This document shows positions 18,881-29,216 of a stretch of 64,000 bases of DNA, piece after piece. The notes under the pieces were generated by a model. It made no database searches. It had not been told where the DNA came from and saw nothing but the letters and a program-made list of their open reading frames with translations. How positions within the stretch are numbered: position 1 is the stretch's first letter; every line of letters starts with the position of its first letter. Origin of the DNA: Solimonas sp040754295 (lineage in GTDB: Bacteria > Pseudomonadota > Gammaproteobacteria > Nevskiales > Nevskiaceae); NCBI GenBank assembly GCA_040754295.1, contig JBFMCQ010000010.1, positions 19,870 through 83,869 of the forward strand, written 5' to 3'. The position numbers were made by a program, and so were the translations under genes.

Positions 18881-19672
18881 TCAGGCCGCCACGATAGCGC
18901 GGTTTTCCGCGTCGGTCTCGCTCTGGCGGCCGAGGAAGTGGCGCGCATAGCGCGGATGCAGGTCGCTGACATTGAGCAGCATGAACACGTCGGCGCAGTT
19001 GAAGTCGCGGTCCCAGTAGGCTTCGCCACAGGCTTTCGCGCCGAGGCTCAGATAGGCCTTGAGCAGCGGCGGCATTTTCGGCTTCTCCGTGGGGCGGCGG
19101 TCGGCGGCCGGCAGCGGAATGTACGGGCGCACGCGCTGCGCCGGCGGCGCCAAGTAGCGGCCGCGGATCTGCTCGAGCAGGGCGTGTGCAGCGGCGCCGC
19201 CGTCCTCCAGTCCGATGCTGGCGCAGCCGAACAGGTAGTCATAGCCCTCGTTGATGATGAACGAGGCGATGCCCTGCCATAGCGTGGCGATGACTGCGCC
19301 CGAGCGGTACTCGGCGTCGACGCAGGTGCGGCCGATTTCCATCATGCGGCCGGGCAGCGTGTCGAGCATCGCCAGATCGAACTCGCCGGCCGAGTAGAAG
19401 CCGCCGGCCGCCGGTGCCATGCGGTCGGTGAGGATGCGGGTGCAGGCGACGATGCGTCCGCTGTCGGGCTCGACGACGGTCAGGTGCCGGCAGAACGGGT
19501 CGAACTGATCGTAGTCGATGCCGTCGGCACCGCCGTCGATCTGGGCGCCGAGTTCGCCGGCGAAGATGCGGTAGCGCAGCCGCTGTGTCGCCAGAATCTC
19601 GTCCGGCGTCCGCGCGAAGCGGACCTCGAAGCGCGAGCGGCGCGGCAGATCACCATCGATGCGTGCAGACAT
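18881..19672 (-). CDS. olsB: Ornithine N-acyltransferase OlsB (GNAT-like)
   Basis: A 263-residue cytoplasmic enzyme transferring a 3-hydroxyacyl group from ACP to ornithine, the first step of phosphate-free ornithine lipid synthesis. Hallmarks are RLRYRIFAGELGA, DYDQFDPFCRHLTV, MEIGRTCVDAEYRSG and PPLLKAYLSLGAKACGE, in the order typical of the OlsB/hemolysin-like family. It is first of a two-gene unit with olsA. Upstream, opgH ends 76 bp away on the same strand. Ornithine lipids usually accumulate under phosphate limitation; no pho box was recognised in the 76-bp spacer. Confidence 0.88.
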   Translation of the reverse strand: MSARIDGDLPRRSRFEVRFARTPDEILATQRLRYRIFAGELGAQIDGGADGIDYDQFDPFCRHLTVVEPDSGRIVACTRILTDRMAPAAGGFYSAGEFDLAMLDTLPGRMMEIGRTCVDAEYRSGAVIATLWQGIASFIINEGYDYLFGCASIGLEDGGAAAHALLEQIRGRYLAPPAQRVRPYIPLPAADRRPTEKPKMPPLLKAYLSLGAKACGEAYWDRDFNCADVFMLLNVSDLHPRYARHFLGRQSETDAENRAIVAA

Positions 19673-19748
19673 ATGTGAACGCTCCAGTTCAGATGCGGTG
19701 CACTGTATGAAGCCGTTGTAAACGGCCGGTTACGCCGTCGTTGCCATT

Positions 19749-22247
19749 CTATGACGCTGGCGGCGTCAGCCATGCCGGATGGACGTCCGCCGCCGACCAG
19801 ACGCGCAGATGCAGCTCCGCGAGCGCGTCGGCGTTGGCGCCGAGCTGAACGCGCCGCGCGTTGTCGACCTCCGACGGGTCTGCCCGCACGATGGACTCAG
19901 CAAGTGCACCGCGCTCGGCACGCTGCGCGGCGCTGATGCGGCGCCGGCGCCCGGCGGTCAGGATCATCAGCGCGTTGGTCGCCGGGTCGACCACCGCGGC
20001 GCGGAAGCCGGGCACCGGCTGCGCGCGGCGCAATCCCGCACGCAGCCAGCGCAGCTCGCGCGGCGGGATCGACTCCTCCGGAATCAGGAACAGCCGCAGG
20101 CGCCGCGTGCGCCGCCCGATGCCGACGCGCGAGCTCCAGACCGACAGCGGGATCGCGACGACGAGACTGCCGGCGACCGGCAGCAGCCACCACAGGAAAC
20201 TCGGATTGAGCCAGTAGACCAGGCCGAGCCAGCCCAGTCCCAGCACGGTGCCGCCGCCGTGGCGCAGGATCGCCTGGCTCCACGGCGTCTGCGCATCCGC
20301 GCGCGGCGGCGACTTCCATTTCACCGCGAAGCCGGCGAGCGCGGTGAGCACGTAGCGGGTGTGGAACAGCATGCGGATCGGCGCCAGCAGCGCCGAGAAC
20401 AGGCTTTCCAGCAGCACGCCGGCGGCGAGGCGCCAGGGGCCGCCGAAGCCGCGCCACTCGGACGGTTTGCAGACCAGATGCAGCAGCGCCAGGATCTTGG
20501 GCAGGAACAGCAGCAGCATGGTGCCGCCGAACAGCTGAATCGCCCACTCGGGGTGCCAGCGCGGCCAGTTCGGGAACAGCTGGTGGGGCTCGCTGAAGTA
20601 CTGCGGCTCGGCGAGCACGAAGACGGCGAGCCGCACCGTCGACAGCACCAGGAACGCAAACCACAGCGGCGCCGACAGGTAGGCCATGACGCCGGTCATG
20701 AATACCGCGCGGTGCGCCGGGTGCAGGCCCGACGCGAAGAACAGCCGGAAGTTCTGCAGATTGCCCTGACACCAGCGCTGGTCGCGCTGCAGCTCGTCGA
20801 GCAGCGTCGGCGGCATCTCCTCGTATGAGCCGGGCAGGTCGTAGGCGATCCACACGCCCCAGCCGGCACGGCGCATCAGCGCGGCCTCGACGAAGTCGTG
20901 GCTCATGATCTCGCCCGAGAGCGCGCCGCGCCCGGGCAGGCGGCCGAGCGCGCAGTGGCGCATGAACGGCGCGACGCGGATGATCGCGTTGTGACCCCAG
21001 TAGTGCGACTCGCCGAGCTGCCAGTAGTGCAGGCCGGCGGTGAACAGCGGACCGTAGACGCGCGTCGCGAACTGCTGGATGCGGGCGTACAGCGTCTCGC
21101 GGCCCGCCGCCCGCGGCGCGGTCTGGATGATGCCGGCGTTGTCGTTGGCTTCCATCAGCTGCAGCAGCCGCTTGAGGCAGTCGCCCGACATGACGCTGTC
21201 GGCGTCGAGGATGACCATGTACTTGTAGCGGCTGCCCCAGCGCCGGCACCAGTCGGCGATGTTGCCGGACTTGCGTTTGATGCGGTGTGTGCGGCGGCGA
21301 TAGAAGATGCGGCCGAAACCGTCGACCTCACGGCACAGCTTGAACCAGGCGTCGACTTCGCCGATACGCACGTCGCCCTGGTAGCTGTCGCTGAGGATGA
21401 ACAGGTCGAAGTGCTCGCGCAGGCCGGCGCGGCACACCGAGTCCCAGGTCGCGCGCACGCCGGCGAACACGCGCGCCACATCCTCGTTGCAGATCGGCAC
21501 CAGGATCGCGCAGCGCACCGCCGGATCGATCGGCGTCTGCGGCGCGGCCGTCGCCGAGATCGCGAAGCGGTCGCGGCCGCGCAGCAGCACCCAGAAGCCC
21601 ATCATCGCGGTCCAGAATCCCGCGGAGATCCATGCAAACAGGATCGCGTAGATCACCAGGATCGCGATTTCCAGGCCATGCTGCCCGCGATACGGCAGCA
21701 CCGCGGTCATGAAATAGGTCGCGACATAGGTCTGCGCCAGGATCAGCGCGACCAGCAGCAGGCGGCGGACGTGCGCGGCGCCGCGCCAGCGCAGGTCCGG
21801 CGGCGGCGGACGTAGGCCGTTGCCGCTGCGCGGCTGCATCCGGCCGCGCCGCCCGAGCAGCCGCGCGCTCGTCCAGCGCCACAGCCGCCGCAGCGGGTTG
21901 TGATCCCATGGCGACGCTCGCATCGATGCGCGCGCGAGCGGCGGCATCGTCGACAGCCGCGTCTCGCCCTGGACGCTGTGCGCGAGAATCGTCGAAAGCC
22001 CGTGGTCGCCTTGGCGCGGCGCGGCCTGCAGGCTGGCGCGCAGCCGTGCAAAGGCCGACTGCCGCACGGCGTCGGCGCCGTGCGCCTGTGCATCGCACAG
22101 TGCTTCGTGCAGGCCGACAACGGAGTCCGCCGGCGTGCGGGCGGGACCGACACCGCCTGCGGGCGACGCGGCCGCACCGGCGGGCAGGCTGCGCAGATAG
22201 CGTGCGAGGCGCTCGTCGGGACCAAGGGCCGCGGAAACCGGGTCCAT
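19749..22247 (-). CDS. opgH: Osmoregulated periplasmic glucan glucosyltransferase
   Basis: An 832-residue inner-membrane GT2 family enzyme polymerising UDP-glucose into the beta-1,2 glucan backbone. The processive glucosyltransferase signature is complete: VILDADSVMS supplies the DxD-type Asp pair, and ELQRDQRWCQGN the Q(Q/R)xRW motif. Two membrane segments lie before the catalytic domain (about 165-185 and 195-225) and several after it. The length is close to E. coli OpgH (847). It starts 3 bp after opgG stops, so the pair is one operon. In E. coli OpgH also restrains FtsZ in rich medium; whether that holds here cannot be seen. Confidence 0.95.
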   Translation of the reverse strand: MDPVSAALGPDERLARYLRSLPAGAAASPAGGVGPARTPADSVVGLHEALCDAQAHGADAVRQSAFARLRASLQAAPRQGDHGLSTILAHSVQGETRLSTMPPLARASMRASPWDHNPLRRLWRWTSARLLGRRGRMQPRSGNGLRPPPPDLRWRGAAHVRRLLLVALILAQTYVATYFMTAVLPYRGQHGLEIAILVIYAILFAWISAGFWTAMMGFWVLLRGRDRFAISATAAPQTPIDPAVRCAILVPICNEDVARVFAGVRATWDSVCRAGLREHFDLFILSDSYQGDVRIGEVDAWFKLCREVDGFGRIFYRRRTHRIKRKSGNIADWCRRWGSRYKYMVILDADSVMSGDCLKRLLQLMEANDNAGIIQTAPRAAGRETLYARIQQFATRVYGPLFTAGLHYWQLGESHYWGHNAIIRVAPFMRHCALGRLPGRGALSGEIMSHDFVEAALMRRAGWGVWIAYDLPGSYEEMPPTLLDELQRDQRWCQGNLQNFRLFFASGLHPAHRAVFMTGVMAYLSAPLWFAFLVLSTVRLAVFVLAEPQYFSEPHQLFPNWPRWHPEWAIQLFGGTMLLLFLPKILALLHLVCKPSEWRGFGGPWRLAAGVLLESLFSALLAPIRMLFHTRYVLTALAGFAVKWKSPPRADAQTPWSQAILRHGGGTVLGLGWLGLVYWLNPSFLWWLLPVAGSLVVAIPLSVWSSRVGIGRRTRRLRLFLIPEESIPPRELRWLRAGLRRAQPVPGFRAAVVDPATNALMILTAGRRRRISAAQRAERGALAESIVRADPSEVDNARRVQLGANADALAELHLRVWSAADVHPAWLTPPAS

Positions 22248-22250
22248 GTC

Positions 22251-23771
22251 CTAGCGTGTCGTCGCCGGCGGCAGCGCGTACGCCCAGGTTTCGGACAGCG
22301 TGTCCTCACCGTGGCGCAGGATCGCGCGCATTTCCAGCGGCCGGGTTTCGTCGGTGCGGCGCACGCGCATCGACAGACGCCAGCCGCCGGTGACGTCGTT
22401 GCGGTAGAGCTGCCGCTCCAGCAGCTCGCCGCCGTCACCGATCCAGATGCCGGCGACCGGGGTCGTGTCCGGCGGCAGCTCGGCGAGCGGTCCGCCCTCG
22501 AAGTCGAGGTGGAAGCGCAGGCTGTCGTCGGACCCGCCCGGCAGCCAGCCGTGGCCGCGCCGCGTCTGCGTCACGCGCGCCAGCGGCGGCAGGGTTTCCT
22601 CGTGCATCTGCCAGAAGAGGTCGTAGCTGTACTCGACCGCATCGCCGCTGCGCGGCGCGCGCTCCGGCACCCAGTACGCGACGATGTTGTCGTTGGTCTC
22701 GTCGGGCGTCGGAATCGTGACCAGCTCGACGCGGCCCTTGCCCCAGTCGCCGCGGGGCTCGATCCAGGCGCTGGGCCGCAGCTCGTAGCGCGACTCGAGG
22801 TCCTCGTAATGCGCGAACCGCCGGTCGCGCTGCATCAGTCCGAAGCCGTTCAGTCTGCGCGCACCGAACGAGGTCATGAATAGCCGGCGCGGATTGACCA
22901 GCGGGCGCCACAGCCATTCGTCGCCGTTGTGCACCATCAGACCGTCGGAGTCGTGCACCTCCGGCCGGTAGTCCTCGCGCTGCTGCAGCTGGTTTTCGCC
23001 GAACAGATACATGCTGGTCAGCGGCGCGATGCCGAGCTTGGCGATATCGCTGCGGAAGAACAGTCGTTCGGTGACGCGCACGCGCGTCGACTCGCCGGGT
23101 TTGAGCTCGAAGCGGTAGGCGCCGGTCAGCCGCGGCGAATCGAGCAGCGCGTAGATTCTCAGCTCGTGGTCCTGCGGCCGCGGCCATTCGATCCAGAACT
23201 CGGTGAACTGCGGAAACTCCTCGCCCGACAGCTCGCCGGTGTCGACCGCGAGCCCGCGGGCCGACAGCCCGTAGCGCTGGCCCCGCCCGAGCGCGCGGAA
23301 GTAGGTGGCGCCGTGAAACACGAGCACTTCGTCCTTGTAGTCCTCGCGATTGAGCGGGTAGTGCACGCGGAAGCCGGCGAAGTCGAGCGCCTCGAGCGCG
23401 CCTGGATCGACGCCGGTATCGCCGTAGTCGAACAGCTCGGGCCGGAAGCGGATCGGCTGCACGCCGTGCTGCGTGGCCAAATTGAGCTTGATGCCGCGAT
23501 CGTAACGCATGCCGACGTGCAGCAGCTGCAGCTCGAACGGCAGCTTGGTATTCCGCCAGATCGCGTGCTCCGGCCGGAAGCGGATCTTGCGGTAGTCGTC
23601 GTAGCTGAGCCTGGCGAGGCTGTCCGGCAGCTCGTTGTCGGGCGCGCGGTAATTCTTTTTGGCAAGCTCCCTGGCGCGCTCGGCGACGTCGTCGAGCCCG
23701 AACACCGCCTGCGCCGCGCTGGGCAGCGCGCAGGCAAGCACGAGCAGCAGGGCATTGCGAAGCTGGCGCAT
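22251..23771 (-). CDS. opgG: Periplasmic glucan biosynthesis protein OpgG
   Basis: A 506-residue periplasmic protein that branches or shapes the glucan made by OpgH. ATG 23771 is chosen because it gives a clear signal peptide, MRQLRNALLLVLACALPSAAQA; upstream in-frame starts to 23846 would bury it behind about 25 residues. FGLDDVAERARELAKKNY follows cleavage, and the C-terminal region with YNDVTGGWRL-like strands fits the OpgG/D fold. The 210 bp upstream to the rnt stop holds no gene and must contain the operon promoter. Together with opgH it points to an organism that makes OPGs for low-osmolarity life. Confidence 0.93.
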   Translation of the reverse strand: MRQLRNALLLVLACALPSAAQAVFGLDDVAERARELAKKNYRAPDNELPDSLARLSYDDYRKIRFRPEHAIWRNTKLPFELQLLHVGMRYDRGIKLNLATQHGVQPIRFRPELFDYGDTGVDPGALEALDFAGFRVHYPLNREDYKDEVLVFHGATYFRALGRGQRYGLSARGLAVDTGELSGEEFPQFTEFWIEWPRPQDHELRIYALLDSPRLTGAYRFELKPGESTRVRVTERLFFRSDIAKLGIAPLTSMYLFGENQLQQREDYRPEVHDSDGLMVHNGDEWLWRPLVNPRRLFMTSFGARRLNGFGLMQRDRRFAHYEDLESRYELRPSAWIEPRGDWGKGRVELVTIPTPDETNDNIVAYWVPERAPRSGDAVEYSYDLFWQMHEETLPPLARVTQTRRGHGWLPGGSDDSLRFHLDFEGGPLAELPPDTTPVAGIWIGDGGELLERQLYRNDVTGGWRLSMRVRRTDETRPLEMRAILRHGEDTLSETWAYALPPATTR

Positions 23772-23981
23772 TGATCGAAGGAGGGCGACCCAAAGCAGCC
23801 AAGCATGCGGCCGGGACATGACCGCGGCCTGAATGTGCGCGGTCATCGGCCTGCCGGCCAGCGCGTCGGCGCCGGTGCGCAGGGGCAGGAGGGGTAGGGC
23901 GGGTGCGCCTCCGCTGCAGCCGGGCGGCGTCCGGTCAGCCGATGCAGGCGGTAGCAGGTCACGTGTGCAGCCCCTCTGTGG

Positions 23982-24922
23982 TCACCGGGAATCGGGGGCG
24001 GATTCGGCAGCGGGATCGGCGGGGTCAGGGGTGCCCGGGTCGCCGCTGTCCGCCTCGGCGGCGGCAACGGCGGCGTCGGCGAACAGCGGTCGGATCCGAT
24101 TGACCAGCAGGCAGAACAGGTCCGCAGTCTTCTCGGCGTCGTAGATCGCGGAGTGCGCGGCGTTGGCGTCGTGCCCCAGCCCGGTGGCCTGCAGCGCGCG
24201 CGCCAGGACCGTCTGGCCGAGCGCCGCGCCGGCCAGCGTGGCCGTGTCGAAGANNNNNNNNNNNNNNNNNNNNNNNNNNNNNNNNNNNNNNNNNNNNNNN
24301 NNNNNNNNNNNNNNNNNNNNNNNNNNNNNNNNNNNNNNNNNNNNNNNNNNNNNGTCTTCTCGGCGTCGTAGATCGCGGAGTGCGCGGCGTTGGCGTCGTG
24401 CCCCAGCCCGGTGGCCTGCAGCGCGCGCGCCAGGACCGTCTGGCCGAGCGCCGCGCCGGCCAGCGTGGCCGTGTCGAAGACGCTGAACGGGTGGAACGGG
24501 CAGCGCTTGTAATTGGTGCGTGCGACCGCGGCGTTGACGAAGCCCAGATCGAAATGCGCGTTGTGGCCGACCAGGATCGCGCGCGTGCAGCCGTTCGCGG
24601 AGACCGCCTTGCGGATCGGGCGAAACACGTGATCGAGCGCCTCGCGCTCGGGCAGCGCCAGGCGCAGCGGATTGTCGACGCGGATGCCGTTGATCTCCAT
24701 CGACGCCTTCTCCAGTTTCGCGCCGGGAAACGGGTCGACGTGCGCGAAGACCGTCTGCCGCCGCTCCAGCCGGCCGTGCTCGTCGACGCCGAGGATCACC
24801 GCCGCGATCTCCAGCAGCGCATCGGTCTGGGCATTGAAGCCGCCGGTTTCGACGTCGACGACCACTGGCAGAAACCCGCGGAAGCGGTGTCCGATTTTGG
24901 TCTTGGGGGGAAGGATATCCAT
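23982..24922 (-). CDS. rnt: Ribonuclease T (DEDDh exonuclease), interrupted by an assembly gap
   Basis: After removing the gap and duplicated 127 bp the gene encodes 237 residues. It trims tRNA and 5S rRNA 3' ends. DEDDh residues are in VVVDVETGGFN, VGHNAHFDLGFVN and AAHSAIYDAEKTADLF. ATG 24922 (MDILPPKTKIGHRF) is preferred; a GTG at 24946 would add eight residues. The C-terminal 35 residues form an acidic/proline-rich tail not needed for activity and longer than in E. coli (215 residues). The stop at 23982 was found by reading across the collapsed gap. There is no frameshift once it is collapsed. Confidence 0.9.
24254..24353. other. Assembly gap (100 N) with 127-bp duplicated flanks
   Basis: 100 N inside rnt. 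24127-24253 and 24354-24480 are identical (127 bp), the same length as at the other two gaps. Collapsing restores a continuous rnt frame. Confidence 0.95.
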
Positions 24923-24954
24923 CGCGGCGACGTGGTGCGGGCGCACAGGATATC

Positions 24955-24960
24955 TATAAT
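24955..24960 (+). promoter_or_regulatory. Candidate -10 element for argG
   Basis: TATAAT lies 100 nt upstream of argG, in the region divergent between rnt and argG. No convincing -35 at 16-18 bp spacing is visible (GTGGTG occupies the position), so the call rests on the hexamer alone. Confidence 0.35.
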
Positions 24961-24965
24961 CTACG

Positions 24966-25025
24966 TCCCAGTAACAGCACGCGGCACGGCCTGCATCCCG
25001 GTAACGGATCGCGGCATCCCTGTCG
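24966..25025. repeat. Imperfect 30-bp tandem repeat in the argG leader
   Basis: Two adjacent 30-nt units, starting TCCCAGTAAC (24966) and TCCCGGTAAC (24996), share about two thirds of their bases, including the CGCGGCA core. They lie in the untranslated leader of argG. It may be a degenerate heptad-type array or leader RNA structure. Confidence 0.45.
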
Positions 25026-25059
25026 CGGGATTCAAAACAAGCAACCTCACAGAGTTTTC

Positions 25060-26271
<1,212 letters not shown>

Positions 26272-26340
26272 CGGCGCGCCGTGTTCCCGCGGCGTTTGGC
26301 GGAGCGGCAGAGTATGCTCGGTGCACGGCGGAGAGACGGC

Positions 26341-27213
26341 ATGGACGGTGACGGCGGGATCAGGATCGTACGCGCGCGCGGGATCGGGCTCGCCTGCCTG
26401 GAGCAGGGACAGGGCCCTCTGGTGCTGTGCCTGCACGGCTTTCCCGACACCGCGCATAGTTTCGAGCCACTGCTGGCCCGGCTCGCGCAGGACGGCTATC
26501 ACGCCGTCGCGCCGTTTCTGCGCGGCTGGCTGCCCAGCGGGCTCGCGGCCGACGGCGACTACCGCATCACGACGATCGCCGACGACGTCGTCGAGCTGAT
26601 CGGTGCGCTGGGCGCCAGGCGCGCTCACCTGATCGGACACGACTGGGGCGCGGTGGCGAGCTACATTGCGGCGGCGCGGCACCCGGATCGCGTCGGCGCC
26701 GTCGTCACCGCCGCGGTGCCGCACCTGCGGCGCTTCCTGCTGCGGCCGACGCTGCGCCAGCTCCATCGCTCGCGCTACATGGGTTTCTTCCAGCTGCCGC
26801 GCATCCCGGAGCGCCGCATCGCCGCGCACGATTTCGCGTGGCTGCGCCGCCTCGTACGCGAGTGGTCGCCGCGCTGGGGCTTCACCGACGCGGATCTCGC
26901 GCCGGTGGTGGCGAGCCTGGCGATTCCCGAGCGCCGCGCGGCGGCCCTGGCCTACTACCGCAGCCTGCCCCGGGTACTGGCCGATCCGCGCAACTGGCCG
27001 GCTTTGTTGCGCCCGCTGCCGGTGCCTGCGAAAGTGATCTGGGGCGCTGACGATGGCTGCATCGGCGCAGAGATGTTCGAGGACCAGGCGCATTGCTTCG
27101 GCGCCGGCTACGTGCCGGTGCGCATCGACGGCGCCGGGCACTTCATGCATCGCGAGCAGCCGGGCCGCTTCGCCGACGAAGTGGCAGCCTTTCTCGCCCG
27201 CCATCCGATCTGA
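26341..27213 (+). CDS. Alpha/beta hydrolase (epoxide-hydrolase-like)
   Basis: A 290-residue soluble hydrolase. The oxyanion-hole motif is LCLHGFPDTAHSF, the nucleophile elbow is GHDWGAVAS with Asp rather than Ser, and the catalytic His is in GAGHFMHREQPG. Asp in HDWGA is the rule for epoxide hydrolases and haloalkane dehalogenases; HGFPD favours the epoxide hydrolase side. ATG 26341 has GGAGA 6 nt upstream and is chosen over ATG 26314. Substrate cannot be predicted. A GGTTGCN heptad hairpin directly follows the stop codon. Confidence 0.85.
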   Translation: MDGDGGIRIVRARGIGLACLEQGQGPLVLCLHGFPDTAHSFEPLLARLAQDGYHAVAPFLRGWLPSGLAADGDYRITTIADDVVELIGALGARRAHLIGHDWGAVASYIAAARHPDRVGAVVTAAVPHLRRFLLRPTLRQLHRSRYMGFFQLPRIPERRIAAHDFAWLRRLVREWSPRWGFTDADLAPVVASLAIPERRAAALAYYRSLPRVLADPRNWPALLRPLPVPAKVIWGADDGCIGAEMFEDQAHCFGAGYVPVRIDGAGHFMHREQPGRFADEVAAFLARHPI

Positions 27214-27237
27214 GTTCGAGTCGGAAAGGCGGGTTTG

Positions 27238-27301
27238 TAGGTTGCCGGTTGCGGGTTGCAGGTTGCAGCGTAGAACGTAGCCTTGTGCAACCCGCAACCG
27301 C
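27238..27301. repeat. Heptad hairpin element, GGTTGCN class, copy 2
   Basis: The left arm, about 27238-27268, is four heptads GGTTGCC, GGTTGCG, GGTTGCA, GGTTGCA. The right arm, about 27284-27301, is the inverted form (TGCAACCCGCAACCGCC). The loop is about 15 nt. It lies between the convergent hydrolase gene and lptB, where it could act as a bidirectional RNA structure. Confidence 0.85.
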
Positions 27302-27340
27302 CTTCGTCCAAAGGCCAGGCGCGCGGCGCGGCAGCCCGGC

Positions 27341-28072
27341 CTACAGCCTGAACGACTCGCCCAGATAGACGCGGCGGACCGTTTCGTTGTGCAGCAGCTG
27401 CTCGGGCGCGCCCTCGGCGATGACCTCGCCTTCGGCGAGGATGTAGGCGCGCTCGCAGATGCCGAGCGTTTCGCGGACGTTGTGATCGGTGATCAGCACG
27501 CCGATGCCGCGCTCGCGCAGCTGGTGCACGATCGACTGGATGTCGCCGACGGCGATCGGGTCGACGCCGGCGAAGGGCTCGTCGAGCAGGATGAACTGCG
27601 GATTCGCCGCCAGCGCACGGGCGATCTCGACGCGGCGCCGCTCGCCGCCGGACAGGGCCTGACCCTCGGCGTCGCGGATCTGGCTGATGTGCAGCTCGCC
27701 GAGCAGGCGCTCGAGCTCGCGCTTGCGCTCGGCGCGCGTCAGGTCGCGGCGCAGCTCCAGGATCGCGAGGATGTTGTCGGCCACCGACAGCGAGCGGAAC
27801 ACGCTCGCCTCCTGCGGCAGGTAGCCGATGCCCAGCCGCGCGCGTGCGTGCATCGGCAGCGGCGTGATGTCGCGGCCGTCGAGCTCGATGCGGCCGCCGT
27901 CGGCAGCGATCAGGCCGACGATCATGTAGAACGAGGTCGTCTTGCCGGCGCCGTTGGGACCGAGCAGGCCGACGATCTCGCCGGCCTCGACGTTCAGCGA
28001 CACCTCGCGCACGACGGTGCGCTTCTTGTAGCGCTTGACCAGCTTTTCGGCACGCAGCACCGGCGCACTCAT
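27341..28072 (-). CDS. lptB: LPS export ABC transporter ATPase LptB
   Basis: A 243-residue cytoplasmic ATPase driving LPS extraction by LptFG and transfer to LptC/LptA. Walker A is GPNGAGKTTSFY, the signature ALSGGERRRVEIARA, Walker B FILLDEPFAGVDP and the switch TDHNVRETL. The start ATG overlaps the lptA stop (ATGA). It is the last gene of the yrbG-kdsD-kdsC-lptC-lptA-lptB operon, the same order as in E. coli. lptF and lptG are not in the window. The family resemblance to branched-chain amino acid ATPases is resolved by this context. Confidence 0.96.
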   Translation of the reverse strand: MSAPVLRAEKLVKRYKKRTVVREVSLNVEAGEIVGLLGPNGAGKTTSFYMIVGLIAADGGRIELDGRDITPLPMHARARLGIGYLPQEASVFRSLSVADNILAILELRRDLTRAERKRELERLLGELHISQIRDAEGQALSGGERRRVEIARALAANPQFILLDEPFAGVDPIAVGDIQSIVHQLRERGIGVLITDHNVRETLGICERAYILAEGEVIAEGAPEQLLHNETVRRVYLGESFRL

Positions 28073-28659
28073 GGCGTTCCTTCCGGCGCGGCCGTCGGTG
28101 CCGGCCCCGGCGCAGCGGTGCTTTCCCCGGTCCCAGCCGGCGGCTGGATCACGATGCGCACCTGTCCGCCCTGGCCGCCGACCGCGCGGATGCGGCGCTC
28201 GGCGATGGCGTACTCGATCTGCTCGCTTCTGACCTCGTCGGTGCCGCGCAACAGCCGCGCATCGCCCGTCATCTGGATCACGCCGGTGCGCGTGTCGTAG
28301 TCGATGCGCTCGGCGGTCGCCGACACCGGCTTCGCGGCGATGCCTTCGGCCTGCGGATCGCCGCTGTGATCGAGCTGCGCCGGCGAGCCGAACAGATGCA
28401 CTTCGAACTGAGCTTCGCCATGCTGCATCACCGTCATGCGCTCGCCGCGCAGCGTCAGCGTGTCCGACTGCATCGAGACGTTGCCGCTATAGAGCATTTC
28501 GCCGCCTTCGACCCACTCCGCGCGGTCGGCGCTGAGCGTCACCGGGCCGCGCGGGCGCAGCGCCTCGGCGTCGCTGCGCGCGGCGTCCTGTGCCTGCGCG
28601 GCGCCGGCGAGCAGCGCCGCGATCAGCGCGCCGCGCCAGCGGGCGTCACGGCGCCGCAT
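28069..28659 (-). CDS. lptA: Periplasmic LPS bridge protein LptA
   Basis: A 196-residue exported protein forming the periplasmic bridge that carries LPS from LptC to LptD. The N-terminal signal ends in LLAGAAQA. The OstA-type beta-jellyroll repeats include VTLSADRAEWVEGGEMLYSG, GNVSMQSDTLTLRG and ATAERIDYDTRTGVIQMTG. The C-terminus has a proline/alanine tail not found in short LptA forms. It overlaps lptC by 14 bp and lptB by 4 bp, so the three are translationally coupled. Confidence 0.92.
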   Translation of the reverse strand: MRRRDARWRGALIAALLAGAAQAQDAARSDAEALRPRGPVTLSADRAEWVEGGEMLYSGNVSMQSDTLTLRGERMTVMQHGEAQFEVHLFGSPAQLDHSGDPQAEGIAAKPVSATAERIDYDTRTGVIQMTGDARLLRGTDEVRSEQIEYAIAERRIRAVGGQGGQVRIVIQPPAGTGESTAAPGPAPTAAPEGTP

Positions 28660-29206
28660 AACGCGCCTCGACCTGGCCGAGAAACTCGACGCGCTCCGCG
28701 TCCCAGTCCGCGCGCATGCCGCCGGCCTTGAGCTGCCGGCCGGGCGTCGTCGCGACGACGGGGTCGTCGGTGCTGATCGTGCGCGCCTCCCAGTTCACCC
28801 ACAGCGTCGGCGTGTCGATGTCGATGTCCGGGCGCTGCCGCGGCTCGCCGTGGACATCGACGTCGGGGCCGAGCAGCACGCGCTTCTCGCCGGCCGGGAC
28901 GCTGCCGTGCGGCGCTTCCAGCCGCCAGCTGCCGCGCGCGCCGCGTGTGACCAGGTCGATCGCCGTGAGCGTCATCGATTCGTCGTCGAAGTAGTCGATA
29001 CCGCCGGCAGTCGCCTCGAACACCAGTGCGCCGGAGGCGTCGTAGCGCTGCCAGCGCGCGCCTTCCAGGTGGTAGCGCGGACGCTCCACCGCGTCGACCG
29101 TCTCGTCGACCGGGGCCTCGCGAAAGCCCTGCACCGCGAGCCAGCCCGCGATGAACGCGAGGATCGCGAGCAGCGGCAGGATCGAAGCGCTGCGGTCTGC
29201 GCTCAT
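28646..29206 (-). CDS. lptC: LPS transport protein LptC
   Basis: A 186-residue inner-membrane protein with one N-terminal membrane helix (about residues 9-26, ILPLLAILAFIAGWLAVQG) and a periplasmic jellyroll that receives LPS from LptBFG. YHLEGARWQRYDASGALVFEATA and RDIDIDTPTLWVNWEARTIS-like strands match the family layout. It overlaps lptA at its 3' end and begins 10 bp after kdsC stops. Sequence conservation in LptC is low, so operon position adds much to the call. Confidence 0.9.
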   Translation of the reverse strand: MSADRSASILPLLAILAFIAGWLAVQGFREAPVDETVDAVERPRYHLEGARWQRYDASGALVFEATAGGIDYFDDESMTLTAIDLVTRGARGSWRLEAPHGSVPAGEKRVLLGPDVDVHGEPRQRPDIDIDTPTLWVNWEARTISTDDPVVATTPGRQLKAGGMRADWDAERVEFLGQVEARYAAP

Positions 29207-29216
29207 CGGACGCCCA